From: Paracoccaceae bacterium
GTDB taxonomy: Bacteria; Pseudomonadota; Alphaproteobacteria; Rhodobacterales; Rhodobacteraceae
DNA length: 12,119 nt
Direction: 5' to 3'
NCBI GenBank assembly: GCA_026982255.1
Contig: JALSHL010000246.1
Span: 1-12,119 of the forward strand
The position numbers and the translations under genes are program-made. The notes under the pieces were generated by a model. It ran no database searches and was not told the DNA's origin. It saw nothing but the letters and a program-made list of their open reading frames with translations. This document shows, one piece after another, positions 1 through 6,517 of this stretch. Position 1 is the stretch's first letter. The number at the start of each line of letters is the position of its first letter.

Positions 1-640
1 CGCGATAGCCCACCACCCCGTCCTCGCGCGGGGTCAGATCCACCGAGAACCCCAGACCGTTGTCTATATGGGCCTTGACGTCTACCAGCGCCTGATCCGC
101 ATCCATCGCCCGCAGTTCGTCATCTGTTAGAATCACCTGACCTTGCCGGAAGCGGATCTGGTTCAGCCGCATACCGGGACGGGCCAGAACGGAAAACGAC
201 CGCGGGGAAATTTCGGCATAAAGCGGGCCGTTATACCCCGCTTCGATCCGGTCGAATTCGGTGCCGTAATCGGTGATCAGGCGGGTGAACAGGTCGAGTC
301 GCCCTGTGGAACTTTTGGCGTTGGCCACCGCATTAATCGTGTCCGGCAGATTCAGCCCTTCCATCAGCGGCACCACATAGACGCAGCCTTTTTCCAGCAC
401 TGCGCCCTCGCTCAAATCAATGCTGTGCATGGCAAAATCCTGCAAACGATCCGCCACCAGCCGCCCGGATCCGGGTAGGAACGAGGCCCGCACCCGCCAC
501 GCCACATTGCCAAGACGCAGGTCCAGCGAGGCGGGCTGTATCTGCCCCTCCGGCACCGGATGGGTCACGGTAATTCGCCCGTCAGCAAGCATTTCGCGAA
601 TAGTCTGGCTGGGCAGAACGCCCGTTTCCGGCTGGCTCAT
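1..640 (-). CDS. dcd: 2'-deoxycytidine 5'-triphosphate deaminase (partial, 3' end cut by window edge)
   Basis: This enzyme deaminates dCTP to dUTP, supplying dUMP for thymidylate synthesis in the cytosol. The first 213 residues are visible. They begin MSQPETGVLPSQTIREML and contain the features of the trimeric dCTP deaminase/dUTPase fold: QPASLDLRLG near 35-44, AKSSTGR at 108-114, YAEISPRS at 141-148 (E143 sits where the catalytic Glu of the family is expected) and PGMRLNQIRF at 155-164. The sequence is still open at residue 213, past the length of the ~190-residue E. coli-type enzyme, which fits the longer two-domain form I associate with alphaproteobacteria. The ATG at 640-638 follows a GGGGG-containing Shine-Dalgarno. 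The gene starts only 17 bases after the tRNA-Pro terminator hairpin, so a promoter of its own hardly fits in the gap. The family call is firm; the full length cannot be seen. Confidence 0.9.
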   Translation of the reverse strand, partial: MSQPETGVLPSQTIREMLADGRITVTHPVPEGQIQPASLDLRLGNVAWRVRASFLPGSGRLVADRLQDFAMHSIDLSEGAVLEKGCVYVVPLMEGLNLPDTINAVANAKSSTGRLDLFTRLITDYGTEFDRIEAGYNGPLYAEISPRSFSVLARPGMRLNQIRFRQGQVILTDDELRAMDADQALVDVKAHIDNGLGFSVDLTPREDGVVGYR

Positions 641-657
641 GCACGCCCCCTATGTGC

Positions 658-686
658 AAAAACGCCGGTGTCGCCACCAGCGTTTT
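658..686 (-). terminator. Rho-independent-type terminator after tRNA-Pro
   Basis: Read on the minus strand, arms at 686-675 and 670-659 form a 12-bp stem with one T-G wobble around a 4-base GCGA loop. A run of five T's at 662-658 overlaps the base of the stem. It starts 7 bases past the tRNA CCA end, as expected for a tRNA terminator. The U-run is short, so some read-through into dcd is plausible. Confidence 0.75.
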
Positions 687-692
687 GAAAAA

Positions 693-769
693 TGGTCGGG
701 CTAGCGGGATTCGAACCCACGACCTTCCGTCCCCCAGACGGACGCGCTACCAGACTGCGCCATAGCCCG
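693..769 (-). tRNA. tRNA-Pro (anticodon GGG)
   Basis: A complete cloverleaf can be folded on the minus strand. The acceptor CGGGCTA pairs with TAGCCCG, the discriminator is A, and CCA is encoded. The D-stem is GCGC/GCGC with loop AGTCTGGTA. The anticodon stem TCCGT/ACGGA holds the loop CTGGGGG, which puts the anticodon GGG at 735-733. The variable loop is AGGTC, and the T-arm is GTGGG/CCCGC with loop TTCGAAT. The C1-G72 pair with A73 is the usual bacterial proline identity element. It should read CCC and CCU proline codons. It has its own promoter just upstream and a terminator just downstream. Confidence 0.97.
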
Positions 770-778
770 AACGTCGCC

Positions 779-806
779 GTTATAGCGCAGATATTTCCGG
801 TGGCAA
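779..806 (-). promoter_or_regulatory. Promoter for tRNA-Pro
   Basis: The minus strand has TTGCCA (806-801) as -35 and TATAAC (784-779) as -10, separated by 16 bases; each matches five of six consensus positions. Transcription would start about 3 bases before the mature tRNA 5' end at 769, giving an extremely short leader. This is the clearest sigma-70-type promoter in the window, though assigned only by consensus match. Confidence 0.7.
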
Positions 807-836
807 GCGCGAAACCTCTCCGCATTACTCGAACCC

Positions 837-1253
837 CTAGATTTCTGCCAGCATGGATTCCCGCAGGGCGAGAAGACGGGTGAACAGCTGCCGCAATTCC
901 GGTTGCGGAGCCTGTGCAGGGGCAGAGGGCTTGGCATCGACCACAGGCGCGGCTTCGCCTGCCCGTGCGCCTGATTGCAGCAGTTCATTGCCCATGGCGA
1001 TGATGGATTTGACGCCGCGTTCGCGCAGAACCTTCTGCGCGCCCTTGATGGTCATCCCGTCCTCGTAAAGCAGGCACTGGATACCGCGGATCAGCGCTAC
1101 ATCCTCGGGGCGGTAGTATCGCCGCCCGCCACCCCGTTTAACCGGTTTTATCTGGCTGAACTTGCTTTCCCAGAATCGCAACACATGCGCCGGAACCCCC
1201 AGAATATCGCCGACCTCGCTGATGGTGCGGAATGCGGAGGGGGATTTCTGCAT
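837..1253 (-). CDS. Small MerR-type helix-turn-helix transcriptional regulator
   Basis: This is a 138-residue DNA-binding protein. Residues 8-76 form a MerR-type winged helix: the helix-turn-helix is at about 10-29 (ISEVGDILGVPAHVLRFWE), the wing contains GGGRRYYRPEDV at 41-52, and the second helical pair runs to about 80 (MTIKGAQKVLRERG). After that comes a low-complexity Ala/Pro stretch (about 95-118) and a short C-terminal helix. There is no conventional effector-binding domain and no Cys cluster for metal sensing, so no signal can be predicted. The ATG at 1253 is 9 bases past the ihfA stop, and its Shine-Dalgarno AGGA overlaps that stop codon, so the two genes are almost certainly cotranscribed. 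I recall ihfA-merR as a conserved pair in alphaproteobacteria. The target genes are unknown. Confidence 0.9.
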   Translation of the reverse strand: MQKSPSAFRTISEVGDILGVPAHVLRFWESKFSQIKPVKRGGGRRYYRPEDVALIRGIQCLLYEDGMTIKGAQKVLRERGVKSIIAMGNELLQSGARAGEAAPVVDAKPSAPAQAPQPELRQLFTRLLALRESMLAEI

Positions 1254-1262
1254 TGGCGCGTC

Positions 1263-1565
1263 CTAGGACTTGTTGCCGGCGTCGACACGCTCTTTCATCA
1301 GGTGCGAGGGGCGGAAAGTCAGCACGCGACGCGGTGCGATGGGGACTTCCTCGCCGGTTTTCGGGTTGCGCCCGATCCGCTCTTTCTTGTCGCGGATGGA
1401 GAATGTCCCGAAAGAGGAAATCTTGACGCTTTCGCCGGCGACCAATGCGTCGGAGATGTGTTTGAGGACGGATTCAACCAGATCGGCAGACTCGTTTCGC
1501 GACAATCCGACTTCGCGAAAAACCGCTTCGCTCAGATCCATTCGTGTCAACGTAGACTCGCTCAT
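1263..1565 (-). CDS. ihfA: Integration host factor subunit alpha
   Basis: IhfA pairs with IhfB to form the nucleoid protein that binds and sharply bends DNA, acting in transcription control, replication initiation and recombination. The 100-residue length is normal for the family. The DNABII signature GRNPKTGEEVPIAPRRVLTF spans 65-84, with the intercalating proline of the beta-arm at P68. The N-terminal helices begin LTRMDLSEAVFREVGLS. The NPKTGEEVPI wording and gene context favour IhfA over HU or IhfB. The ATG at 1565 follows a good AAAGGG Shine-Dalgarno. It lies 91 bases after fabH, with a likely promoter in that gap, and is followed by the merR-type gene after 9 bases. Confidence 0.96.
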   Translation of the reverse strand: MSESTLTRMDLSEAVFREVGLSRNESADLVESVLKHISDALVAGESVKISSFGTFSIRDKKERIGRNPKTGEEVPIAPRRVLTFRPSHLMKERVDAGNKS

Positions 1566-1594
1566 GGCACAACCCTTTCCCTGTGTTCAGGAGC

Positions 1595-1624
1595 AGGATA
1601 TTTGATTAGCGGAAAGAGAGTCAA
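1595..1624 (-). promoter_or_regulatory. Probable ihfA promoter
   Basis: On the minus strand TTGACT (1624-1619, five of six consensus positions) and TATCCT (1600-1595, four of six) are separated by 18 bases in the fabH-ihfA gap. This would let ihfA and the merR-type gene be expressed separately from the upstream plsX-fabH genes. Assigned by consensus only. Confidence 0.5.
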
Positions 1625-1656
1625 TAACAATGGCTTACGGGGGGCTTTTTTACGCT

Positions 1657-2634
1657 CTACCAGCGCAGCACCGCGGCACCCCATGTGAGGCCGCCACCGA
1701 TGGCCTCCAGCAGCAACAGGTCGCCTTCCTTGATCTGCCCGCGCGAGGCGGCGACAGAGAGCGCCAGCGGGATCGAGGCGGCAGAGGTGTTGCCATGGTC
1801 CTGCACGGTGACCACGACATGATCCATGGAAATGCCCATCTTCTGCGCCGTGCGCTTGATGATGCGCAGGTTGGCCTGATGCGGCACGATCCAGTCCAGA
1901 TCCCCGGCTGTCAGCCCCGCTTTGTGCAGGGCCGTATCGCCACAGGCGGCGAGTTTGGAAACCGCATGTTTGAACACTTCCTGCCCCTGCATTCTGACCA
2001 CGCCGGTTGTGCCGGTAGAGGACACCCCGCCATCCACATAGAGCAGATCGTTGAACCGCCCGTCGGAATTGAGGTCGGTTGACAGCACCCCCCGATCCGC
2101 GCCGGTTCCTGTGCCTTCTTCTGCTTGCAGGATGATCGCGCCGGCGCCGTCGCCGAACAGAACGCAGGTCGTGCGGTCTTCCCAGTCGAGAATACGGGAA
2201 AAGGTTTCGGCGCCGATTACCATCACGGTTTTGGCCTGCCCCGACTGGATCATGCCGTTGGCATTGGCGAGGGCAAAGATGAAACCGGCGCAAACCGCCT
2301 GAATGTCGAAGGCAAAGCCGCCCTTCATGCCGATGGCGTGCTGCACCCGCGTGGCTGTGGACGGAAAGGTCTGGTCCGGTGTTGCAGTGGCCAGAATGAT
2401 AGCATCCAGATCACTGGCCTTCATCCCTGCTTTGGCAAGCGCGGCCTTGGCTGCCTCGACGGCAAGGTCCGAGGTTTTCTGCCCCTCGGCGGCGAAATGG
2501 CGGCGTTCGATGCCGGTGCGGGTGCGGATCCATTCGTCCGAGGTATCCAGCGTTTCGGCAAATTCGGCGTTCTCGACCACGCGCTCGGGCAGATAGTGGC
2601 CGTAGCCTTTAACAACTGCGCGGATCACGCCCAT
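1657..2634 (-). CDS. fabH: 3-oxoacyl-[acyl-carrier-protein] synthase III (KAS III)
   Basis: FabH condenses an acyl-CoA primer, usually acetyl-CoA, with malonyl-ACP to start each fatty acid chain. The 325-residue length is typical. The thiolase-fold catalytic triad can be placed: Cys115 in DIQAVCAGF, His252 in IVPHQANLRI and Asn282 in HGNTSAASIP. The conserved N-terminal TSDEWIRTRTGIERRH (31-46) and C-terminal GGGLTWGAAVLRW are present. The ATG at 2634 is 2 bases past the plsX stop, and its Shine-Dalgarno GAGG lies in the last plsX codons, so translation is probably coupled. The arrangement downstream of plsX matches the well-known rpmF-plsX-fabH order of E. coli. Confidence 0.97.
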   Translation of the reverse strand: MGVIRAVVKGYGHYLPERVVENAEFAETLDTSDEWIRTRTGIERRHFAAEGQKTSDLAVEAAKAALAKAGMKASDLDAIILATATPDQTFPSTATRVQHAIGMKGGFAFDIQAVCAGFIFALANANGMIQSGQAKTVMVIGAETFSRILDWEDRTTCVLFGDGAGAIILQAEEGTGTGADRGVLSTDLNSDGRFNDLLYVDGGVSSTGTTGVVRMQGQEVFKHAVSKLAACGDTALHKAGLTAGDLDWIVPHQANLRIIKRTAQKMGISMDHVVVTVQDHGNTSAASIPLALSVAASRGQIKEGDLLLLEAIGGGLTWGAAVLRW

Positions 2635-2636
2635 TT

Positions 2637-3746
<1,110 letters not shown>

Positions 3747-3767
3747 ACCGGACCTACCTTGCCTTGC

Positions 3768-3974
3768 TTACGCCGCGTCTTCGTCGAAGTCGATTTCCTC
3801 GACCATGGCAACGACTTCGCGTTCGTCATAGTGGCCACAGGCGCCGCAGACGTGGTGCGGGCGTTTCAGTTCGCCACAGTTGGTGCATTCGTTCGGGTTG
3901 GCCGCAACCAACGCATCATGCGCGCGACGCATACCGCGTTTGGAGCGGGTGATTTTACTCTTGGGAACAGCCAT
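3768..3974 (-). CDS. rpmF: 50S ribosomal protein L32
   Basis: L32 is a small protein of the large ribosomal subunit. This 68-residue protein starts with the diagnostic MAVPKSKITRSKRGMRRAHD. It has an intact zinc ribbon of four cysteines, C30-x2-C33 and C43-x2-C46, and an acidic C-terminal tail (EEIDFDEDAA). The ATG at 3974 is preceded by a GAGGT Shine-Dalgarno 5 bases away. It sits between yceD and plsX as in many proteobacteria. Confidence 0.97.
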   Translation of the reverse strand: MAVPKSKITRSKRGMRRAHDALVAANPNECTNCGELKRPHHVCGACGHYDEREVVAMVEEIDFDEDAA

Positions 3975-4124
3975 GATGGACCTCTAGTTCTTGAATGGGG
4001 CGAACCCCCGACATCCGGCGTCAATAAGCCTCGCACGCGCAATGTGCAACAACCGATTAACCCGAACAGGAAACGAAGCGCGGAAAATAGCGAAAATTCT
4101 GCAAACCGCAAGTCTTTTATATGC
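3975..4124 (-). promoter_or_regulatory. rpmF leader: possible promoter and a small GC hairpin
   Basis: This 150-base gap between yceD and rpmF has a candidate minus-strand promoter: TTGCGG (4111-4106) and TATTTT (4089-4084), 16 bases apart, a moderate match. A short hairpin GGGG-TTCG-CCCC (4008-3997, minus strand) lies 22 bases before the rpmF start. It could shape ribosome access, but its four-base-pair stem makes chance occurrence possible. I see no coding sequence or clear terminator here. Confidence 0.3.
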
Positions 4125-4682
4125 CTAGTTACCGTTGTTTTCCAGTTTCTCCTTCAATACTGCGAGTTCGGCAAAGGGTTGCGCCTGTCCATCGGCCCCG
4201 CTGGATGATTCCGCAGGGGAAAACAGCGACTCATCCAGAACAGCCCCCTCGATTTTCGGGTAGTCGGGCAAGGCCAGCGCCAGCGCCTCCATTGCCACCA
4301 GTCCCAGATCGAGTTCATCGCCGAGGGGATCAATCTCGTCCTCGTCCTCGGGCGCGATATCGATTTCGGCCATCGGATCGTCGAGGTCGGGCAGATATCG
4401 TCGCCGGATATCCAGATCGATCCGCGTGCGCACCGGTTCCAGCGTAATTACACAAGCCTGTGTGACAGTGGCCCCGAGTTTCCCTTCCAGTGCCCAGCCT
4501 TCTTTGGCCAGCGGAACCAGGCGCCCGCTGAACCGCATTTTGCGCACAGACATGATATCCAGTGCTTTGGCAATGGCGCGCAACTCGTCCTCGGTCGGGG
4601 TTTCGCTGAATTCGTAGTCTGCCGCCTTGCTGATCCGCCGGAAACGGACGATGCGGGAGAATTCGGGAGCGGAGTTTTGCAT
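4125..4682 (-). CDS. yceD: DUF177/YceD-family protein (ribosome-assembly associated)
   Basis: This is a 185-residue YceD (DUF177) protein. The family is encoded next to rpmF across bacteria and has been linked to 23S rRNA and large-subunit accumulation; the molecular mechanism is not established. Visible family features are the central GKLGATVTQACVITLEPV (67-84, conserved C77) and the acidic segment DEIDPLGDELDLGLVAMEAL (115-134), followed by LALPDYP. The start chosen is the ATG at 4682. An open frame extends further upstream to about 5300 but lies antisense to bamE and lacks family similarity, so it is not used. The nearby Shine-Dalgarno is poor. Divergent from bamE, with a 126-base gap containing an inverted repeat. 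Confidence 0.88.
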   Translation of the reverse strand: MQNSAPEFSRIVRFRRISKAADYEFSETPTEDELRAIAKALDIMSVRKMRFSGRLVPLAKEGWALEGKLGATVTQACVITLEPVRTRIDLDIRRRYLPDLDDPMAEIDIAPEDEDEIDPLGDELDLGLVAMEALALALPDYPKIEGAVLDESLFSPAESSSGADGQAQPFAELAVLKEKLENNGN

Positions 4683-4707
4683 ATCGGTTTTTCTGCCATT
4701 GTATAAT

Positions 4708-4739
4708 TGCGCCGAAAAGAGGAATGTATAGTCGGCGCA
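4708..4739. promoter_or_regulatory. Inverted repeat in the yceD-bamE divergent gap
   Basis: Two perfect 8-base arms, TGCGCCGA (4708-4715) and TCGGCGCA (4732-4739), flank a 16-base centre. A TATAAT hexamer (4702-4707, plus strand) touches the left arm, but no good -35 stands at 16-18 bases. TGTATA occurs twice, at 4700-4705 and 4725-4730. The element could be a regulator-binding site or an RNA hairpin in the bamE leader; the sequence alone does not decide. Confidence 0.4.
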
Positions 4740-4799
4740 GGGATTCTTGAATTTATTCCACGCGCAGGATAGGTGAGCAAGAGCAAACGGTTTTGAATG

Positions 4800-4803
4800 A
4801 GGG
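4800..4803 (+). promoter_or_regulatory. Ribosome binding site deciding the bamE start
   Basis: AGGG lies 5 bases before the ATG at 4809. The alternative in-frame ATG at 4797 would overlap this site and has only weak purine-rich sequence upstream. Confidence 0.6.
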
Positions 4804-4808
4804 TAATT

Positions 4809-5264
4809 ATGGCTGCCAGTAATATTCGCAAGCTTCTGATCGTATCCCTGATAGGGACTGCAACACTCGTCGGCGGTTGTGCCCCCATCACGCAAAACCA
4901 CGGCTATGTTCCGGTCGAGGCCGATATCGCCGCTATCCAGATGGGCGCCGATACCAAGGAGAGCGTTTATGCCCGCCTCGGTGAACCGACCACCAAAGGG
5001 GTGGAGGGCGACAGCTCCTGGTATTATGTTTCCTATACCGAGCGTCGTCTGGCCTTCCTGCCTCCCAAGATCGCCAGTCGCGAGATTCTGGCCATATCGT
5101 TCGATGCCCGCGGTCGAGTTGCCGCCGTGGACCGCTACGGTATCGAGGACGGCATCCTCATCGATTTGAACACGCGCGAGACGGTTACAGGCGGACGCAA
5201 GCTGACCTTCCTGCAGCAGTTGATCGGAAACATCGGCAATTTCAGCGCCGAGAGCTTCCTCTAA
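4809..5264 (+). CDS. bamE: Outer membrane protein assembly factor BamE (SmpA/OmlA) lipoprotein
   Basis: BamE is a small lipoprotein of the BAM complex that inserts beta-barrel proteins into the outer membrane. The 151-residue product has a lipoprotein signal peptide with a basic start (NIRK), a hydrophobic core and a lipobox ending LVGGC, placing the lipidated cysteine at C24. The SmpA/OmlA domain follows, with QMGADTKESVYARLGEPTTK (about 48-67) and the paired strands SSWYYVSYTE and EILAISFDARGRVAAVDRYG. A start at 4797 would add four residues (MRVI), but the Shine-Dalgarno favours 4809. The stop codon is interlocked with that of msrB on the other strand. The divergent placement beside yceD is a layout I associate with Rhodobacterales. 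Confidence 0.9.
   Translation: MAASNIRKLLIVSLIGTATLVGGCAPITQNHGYVPVEADIAAIQMGADTKESVYARLGEPTTKGVEGDSSWYYVSYTERRLAFLPPKIASREILAISFDARGRVAAVDRYGIEDGILIDLNTRETVTGGRKLTFLQQLIGNIGNFSAESFL
5261..5264. other. Interlocked stop codons of bamE and msrB
   Basis: The tetramer CTAA contains the bamE TAA (5262-5264, plus) and the msrB TAG (5263-5261, minus). The coding regions overlap tail to tail by 4 bases, leaving no room for a terminator between them. Confidence 0.9.
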
Positions 5265-5647
5265 CCGGGTTTGAATTCCAGCGCCACGCCGTTCATGCAA
5301 TACCGCATGCCGGTGGGTGCGGGACCGTCCGGAAACACATGCCCCAGATGCGCGTTACAATTGGCGCAGAGCACCTCGGTCCGGCGCATCCACAGCTTGT
5401 TGTCGGCGCGTTCGGTGACAGCGTCCGGCGAGACGGGCTGGAAAAAACTCGGCCAGCCGGTGCCGGAATCGAACTTGGCGCTCGATGTAAACAGCGTCGC
5501 GTCGCAGCAAACGCAGTGGAACACCCCGTCCACCTTCGGAAAGTCGTCATGGCTGAAGGCGCGCTCGGTGCCGCCTTTGCGAGTGACCTTGTAGGCCAGA
5601 TCGGATAGTTGCGCCCGCCATTCGGCGTCGGATTTTTCAATAGGCAT
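5261..5647 (-). CDS. msrB: Peptide-methionine (R)-S-oxide reductase MsrB
   Basis: MsrB reduces the R-epimer of methionine sulfoxide in proteins. This 128-residue protein has the MsrB fold motifs: GGTERAF (25-31), the zinc cysteines C45-x2-C48 and C94-x2-C97, SGTGWPSF (61-68), HLGHVFPDG (100-108) and the catalytic Cys117 in RYCMNG. The position that holds a resolving Cys in SGCGWPSF-type enzymes is Thr63 here, so recycling probably uses another thiol or direct reduction. There is an additional cysteine, C47, inside the first zinc pair (CVCC). There is no signal peptide, so it is probably cytosolic. The ATG at 5647 is chosen over a TTG at 5668 because AGGGGG lies 4 bases before it. Confidence 0.95.
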   Translation of the reverse strand: MPIEKSDAEWRAQLSDLAYKVTRKGGTERAFSHDDFPKVDGVFHCVCCDATLFTSSAKFDSGTGWPSFFQPVSPDAVTERADNKLWMRRTEVLCANCNAHLGHVFPDGPAPTGMRYCMNGVALEFKPG

Positions 5648-5651
5648 GTTT

Positions 5652-5657
5652 CCCCCT
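5652..5657 (-). promoter_or_regulatory. Ribosome binding site deciding the msrB start
   Basis: AGGGGG on the minus strand lies 4 bases before the ATG at 5647. It falls inside the coding part of the longer TTG-started alternative, which argues against that start. Confidence 0.6.
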
Positions 5658-5666
5658 TTTTTCGCC

Positions 5667-5713
5667 AATATAGGGGTGAATATTTTGACAAACCAGCCGA
5701 ATTACGTCACGAT
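5667..5713. promoter_or_regulatory. Divergent promoter region of msrB and olsB
   Basis: The 95-base gap holds a perfect -35 hexamer TTGACA (5685-5690, plus) with CACGAT (5708-5713) as a weak -10 after 17 bases, pointing toward olsB. On the minus strand TATATT (5672-5667) is a good -10 for msrB, but no convincing -35 stands above it. The two signals lie within 50 bases, so the promoters may compete. Consensus match only. Confidence 0.4.
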
Positions 5714-5742
5714 TCTTCACATAGATACACAGGTCGGAGACC

Positions 5743-6477
5743 ATGTCAGAACCCGCAACAGGACGTTACACTGTCCGCTTTGCCAGCGACGCCGCCGATG
5801 TGCGCTCCGCCCAGCAATTGCGCCATCGCTGCTTTCGCGGTGGCGATGGGCTGGATGCAGATGCCTTCGATTCCCTGTGCAAGCATGTCCTGGTCGAGGA
5901 AACCCGCACCGGGCGTCTCGTTTGCACCTATCGGCTGATGCCTCTTGCCAACGGCGGGGCCGTAGGCCGTTCCTATTCCGCCCAATATTACGATCTTTCC
6001 GCCCTGCACGATATTCGGGGGGAAATCGTTGAAATGGGCCGATTCTGCATTGCCCCCGACTGCAAAGATCCCGACATCCTGCGTGTCGCATGGGCCGAAC
6101 TGACCCGTTATGTTGATACACATAATGTAGAACTCCTGTTTGGCTGTTCCAGTTTTACAGGGACGGAGGCCGACGCCTACACAGACGCCTTTGCCCTGCT
6201 GAAAGACCGGCATCTGGCTCCGGAACAGCGCCTGCCGAAGGTCAAGGCGCCGCGCGTGTTCCGTTTTGCAGCCAGACTGCGCTTGAAAAAACCCGACTTG
6301 AAGCAGGCCCGCCTGCGGATGCCGCCCCTCCTGCGCACCTATCTCGCGATGGGGGGGTGGGTTTCCGATCATGCCGTGGTGGATAACGACCTCAACACGC
6401 TGCATGTTTTTACGGGGCTCGAGATCAACGCGATTCCCGCCAGCCGCAAGCGCCTGTTGAGGGCGGTTGCGGGGTAG
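5743..6477 (+). CDS. olsB: L-ornithine N-alpha-acyltransferase OlsB (ornithine lipid synthesis)
   Basis: OlsB transfers a 3-hydroxyacyl chain from ACP to the alpha-amino group of ornithine, making lyso-ornithine lipid, a phosphorus-free membrane lipid precursor. The 244-residue protein has the GNAT-like architecture shared with acyl-homoserine-lactone synthases: QQLRHRCF near 24-31, the strand LVCTYRLMP at 59-67, EIVEMGRFCIAPDCKDPDIL at 94-113 and LLFGCSSFTGTEAD at 131-144. The ATG at 5743 follows GGAGA. The partner acyltransferase gene olsA, which I would expect beside olsB in related bacteria, is absent: the next gene is a DUF2478 protein. The family call is good, but a general hemolysin-like acyltransferase annotation is possible. 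Confidence 0.85.
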   Translation: MSEPATGRYTVRFASDAADVRSAQQLRHRCFRGGDGLDADAFDSLCKHVLVEETRTGRLVCTYRLMPLANGGAVGRSYSAQYYDLSALHDIRGEIVEMGRFCIAPDCKDPDILRVAWAELTRYVDTHNVELLFGCSSFTGTEADAYTDAFALLKDRHLAPEQRLPKVKAPRVFRFAARLRLKKPDLKQARLRMPPLLRTYLAMGGWVSDHAVVDNDLNTLHVFTGLEINAIPASRKRLLRAVAG

Positions 6478-6504
6478 GGTAGACTTGGCGGAACGCTCTG
6501 AAAC

Positions 6505-6509
6505 AAGGA
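6505..6509 (+). promoter_or_regulatory. Ribosome binding site for a GTG start
   Basis: AAGGA stands 8 bases before the GTG at 6518. It supports that start over an earlier in-frame candidate at 6467 that would overlap the end of olsB. Confidence 0.6.
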
Positions 6510-6517
6510 CAGATACC

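Noticed and set aside
693..769. tRNA-Pro as an integration site for a mobile element
   Set aside because: No integrase, no phage gene and no repeated copy of the tRNA 3' end was seen in the window.
637..825. Small open frames across the tRNA-Pro gene
   Set aside because: They cover a complete tRNA with promoter and terminator and resemble no protein.
1620..1660. Terminator after fabH, suggested by the G-rich and T-rich run near 1638-1651
   Set aside because: On the minus strand this reads as an A-run followed by a C-run, with no stable hairpin preceding a T-run.
4702..4707. Perfect TATAAT as a confident bamE promoter
   Set aside because: No acceptable -35 lies 16-18 bases upstream; the nearest (TTGCAT, 4677-4682) is 19 bases away, so it is only mentioned with the inverted repeat.
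4125..5300. Long 391-residue minus-strand frame joining yceD to sequence antisense to bamE
   Set aside because: The region above 4682 has no family similarity and lies opposite a well-supported lipoprotein gene; the YceD protein begins naturally at the ATG at 4682.
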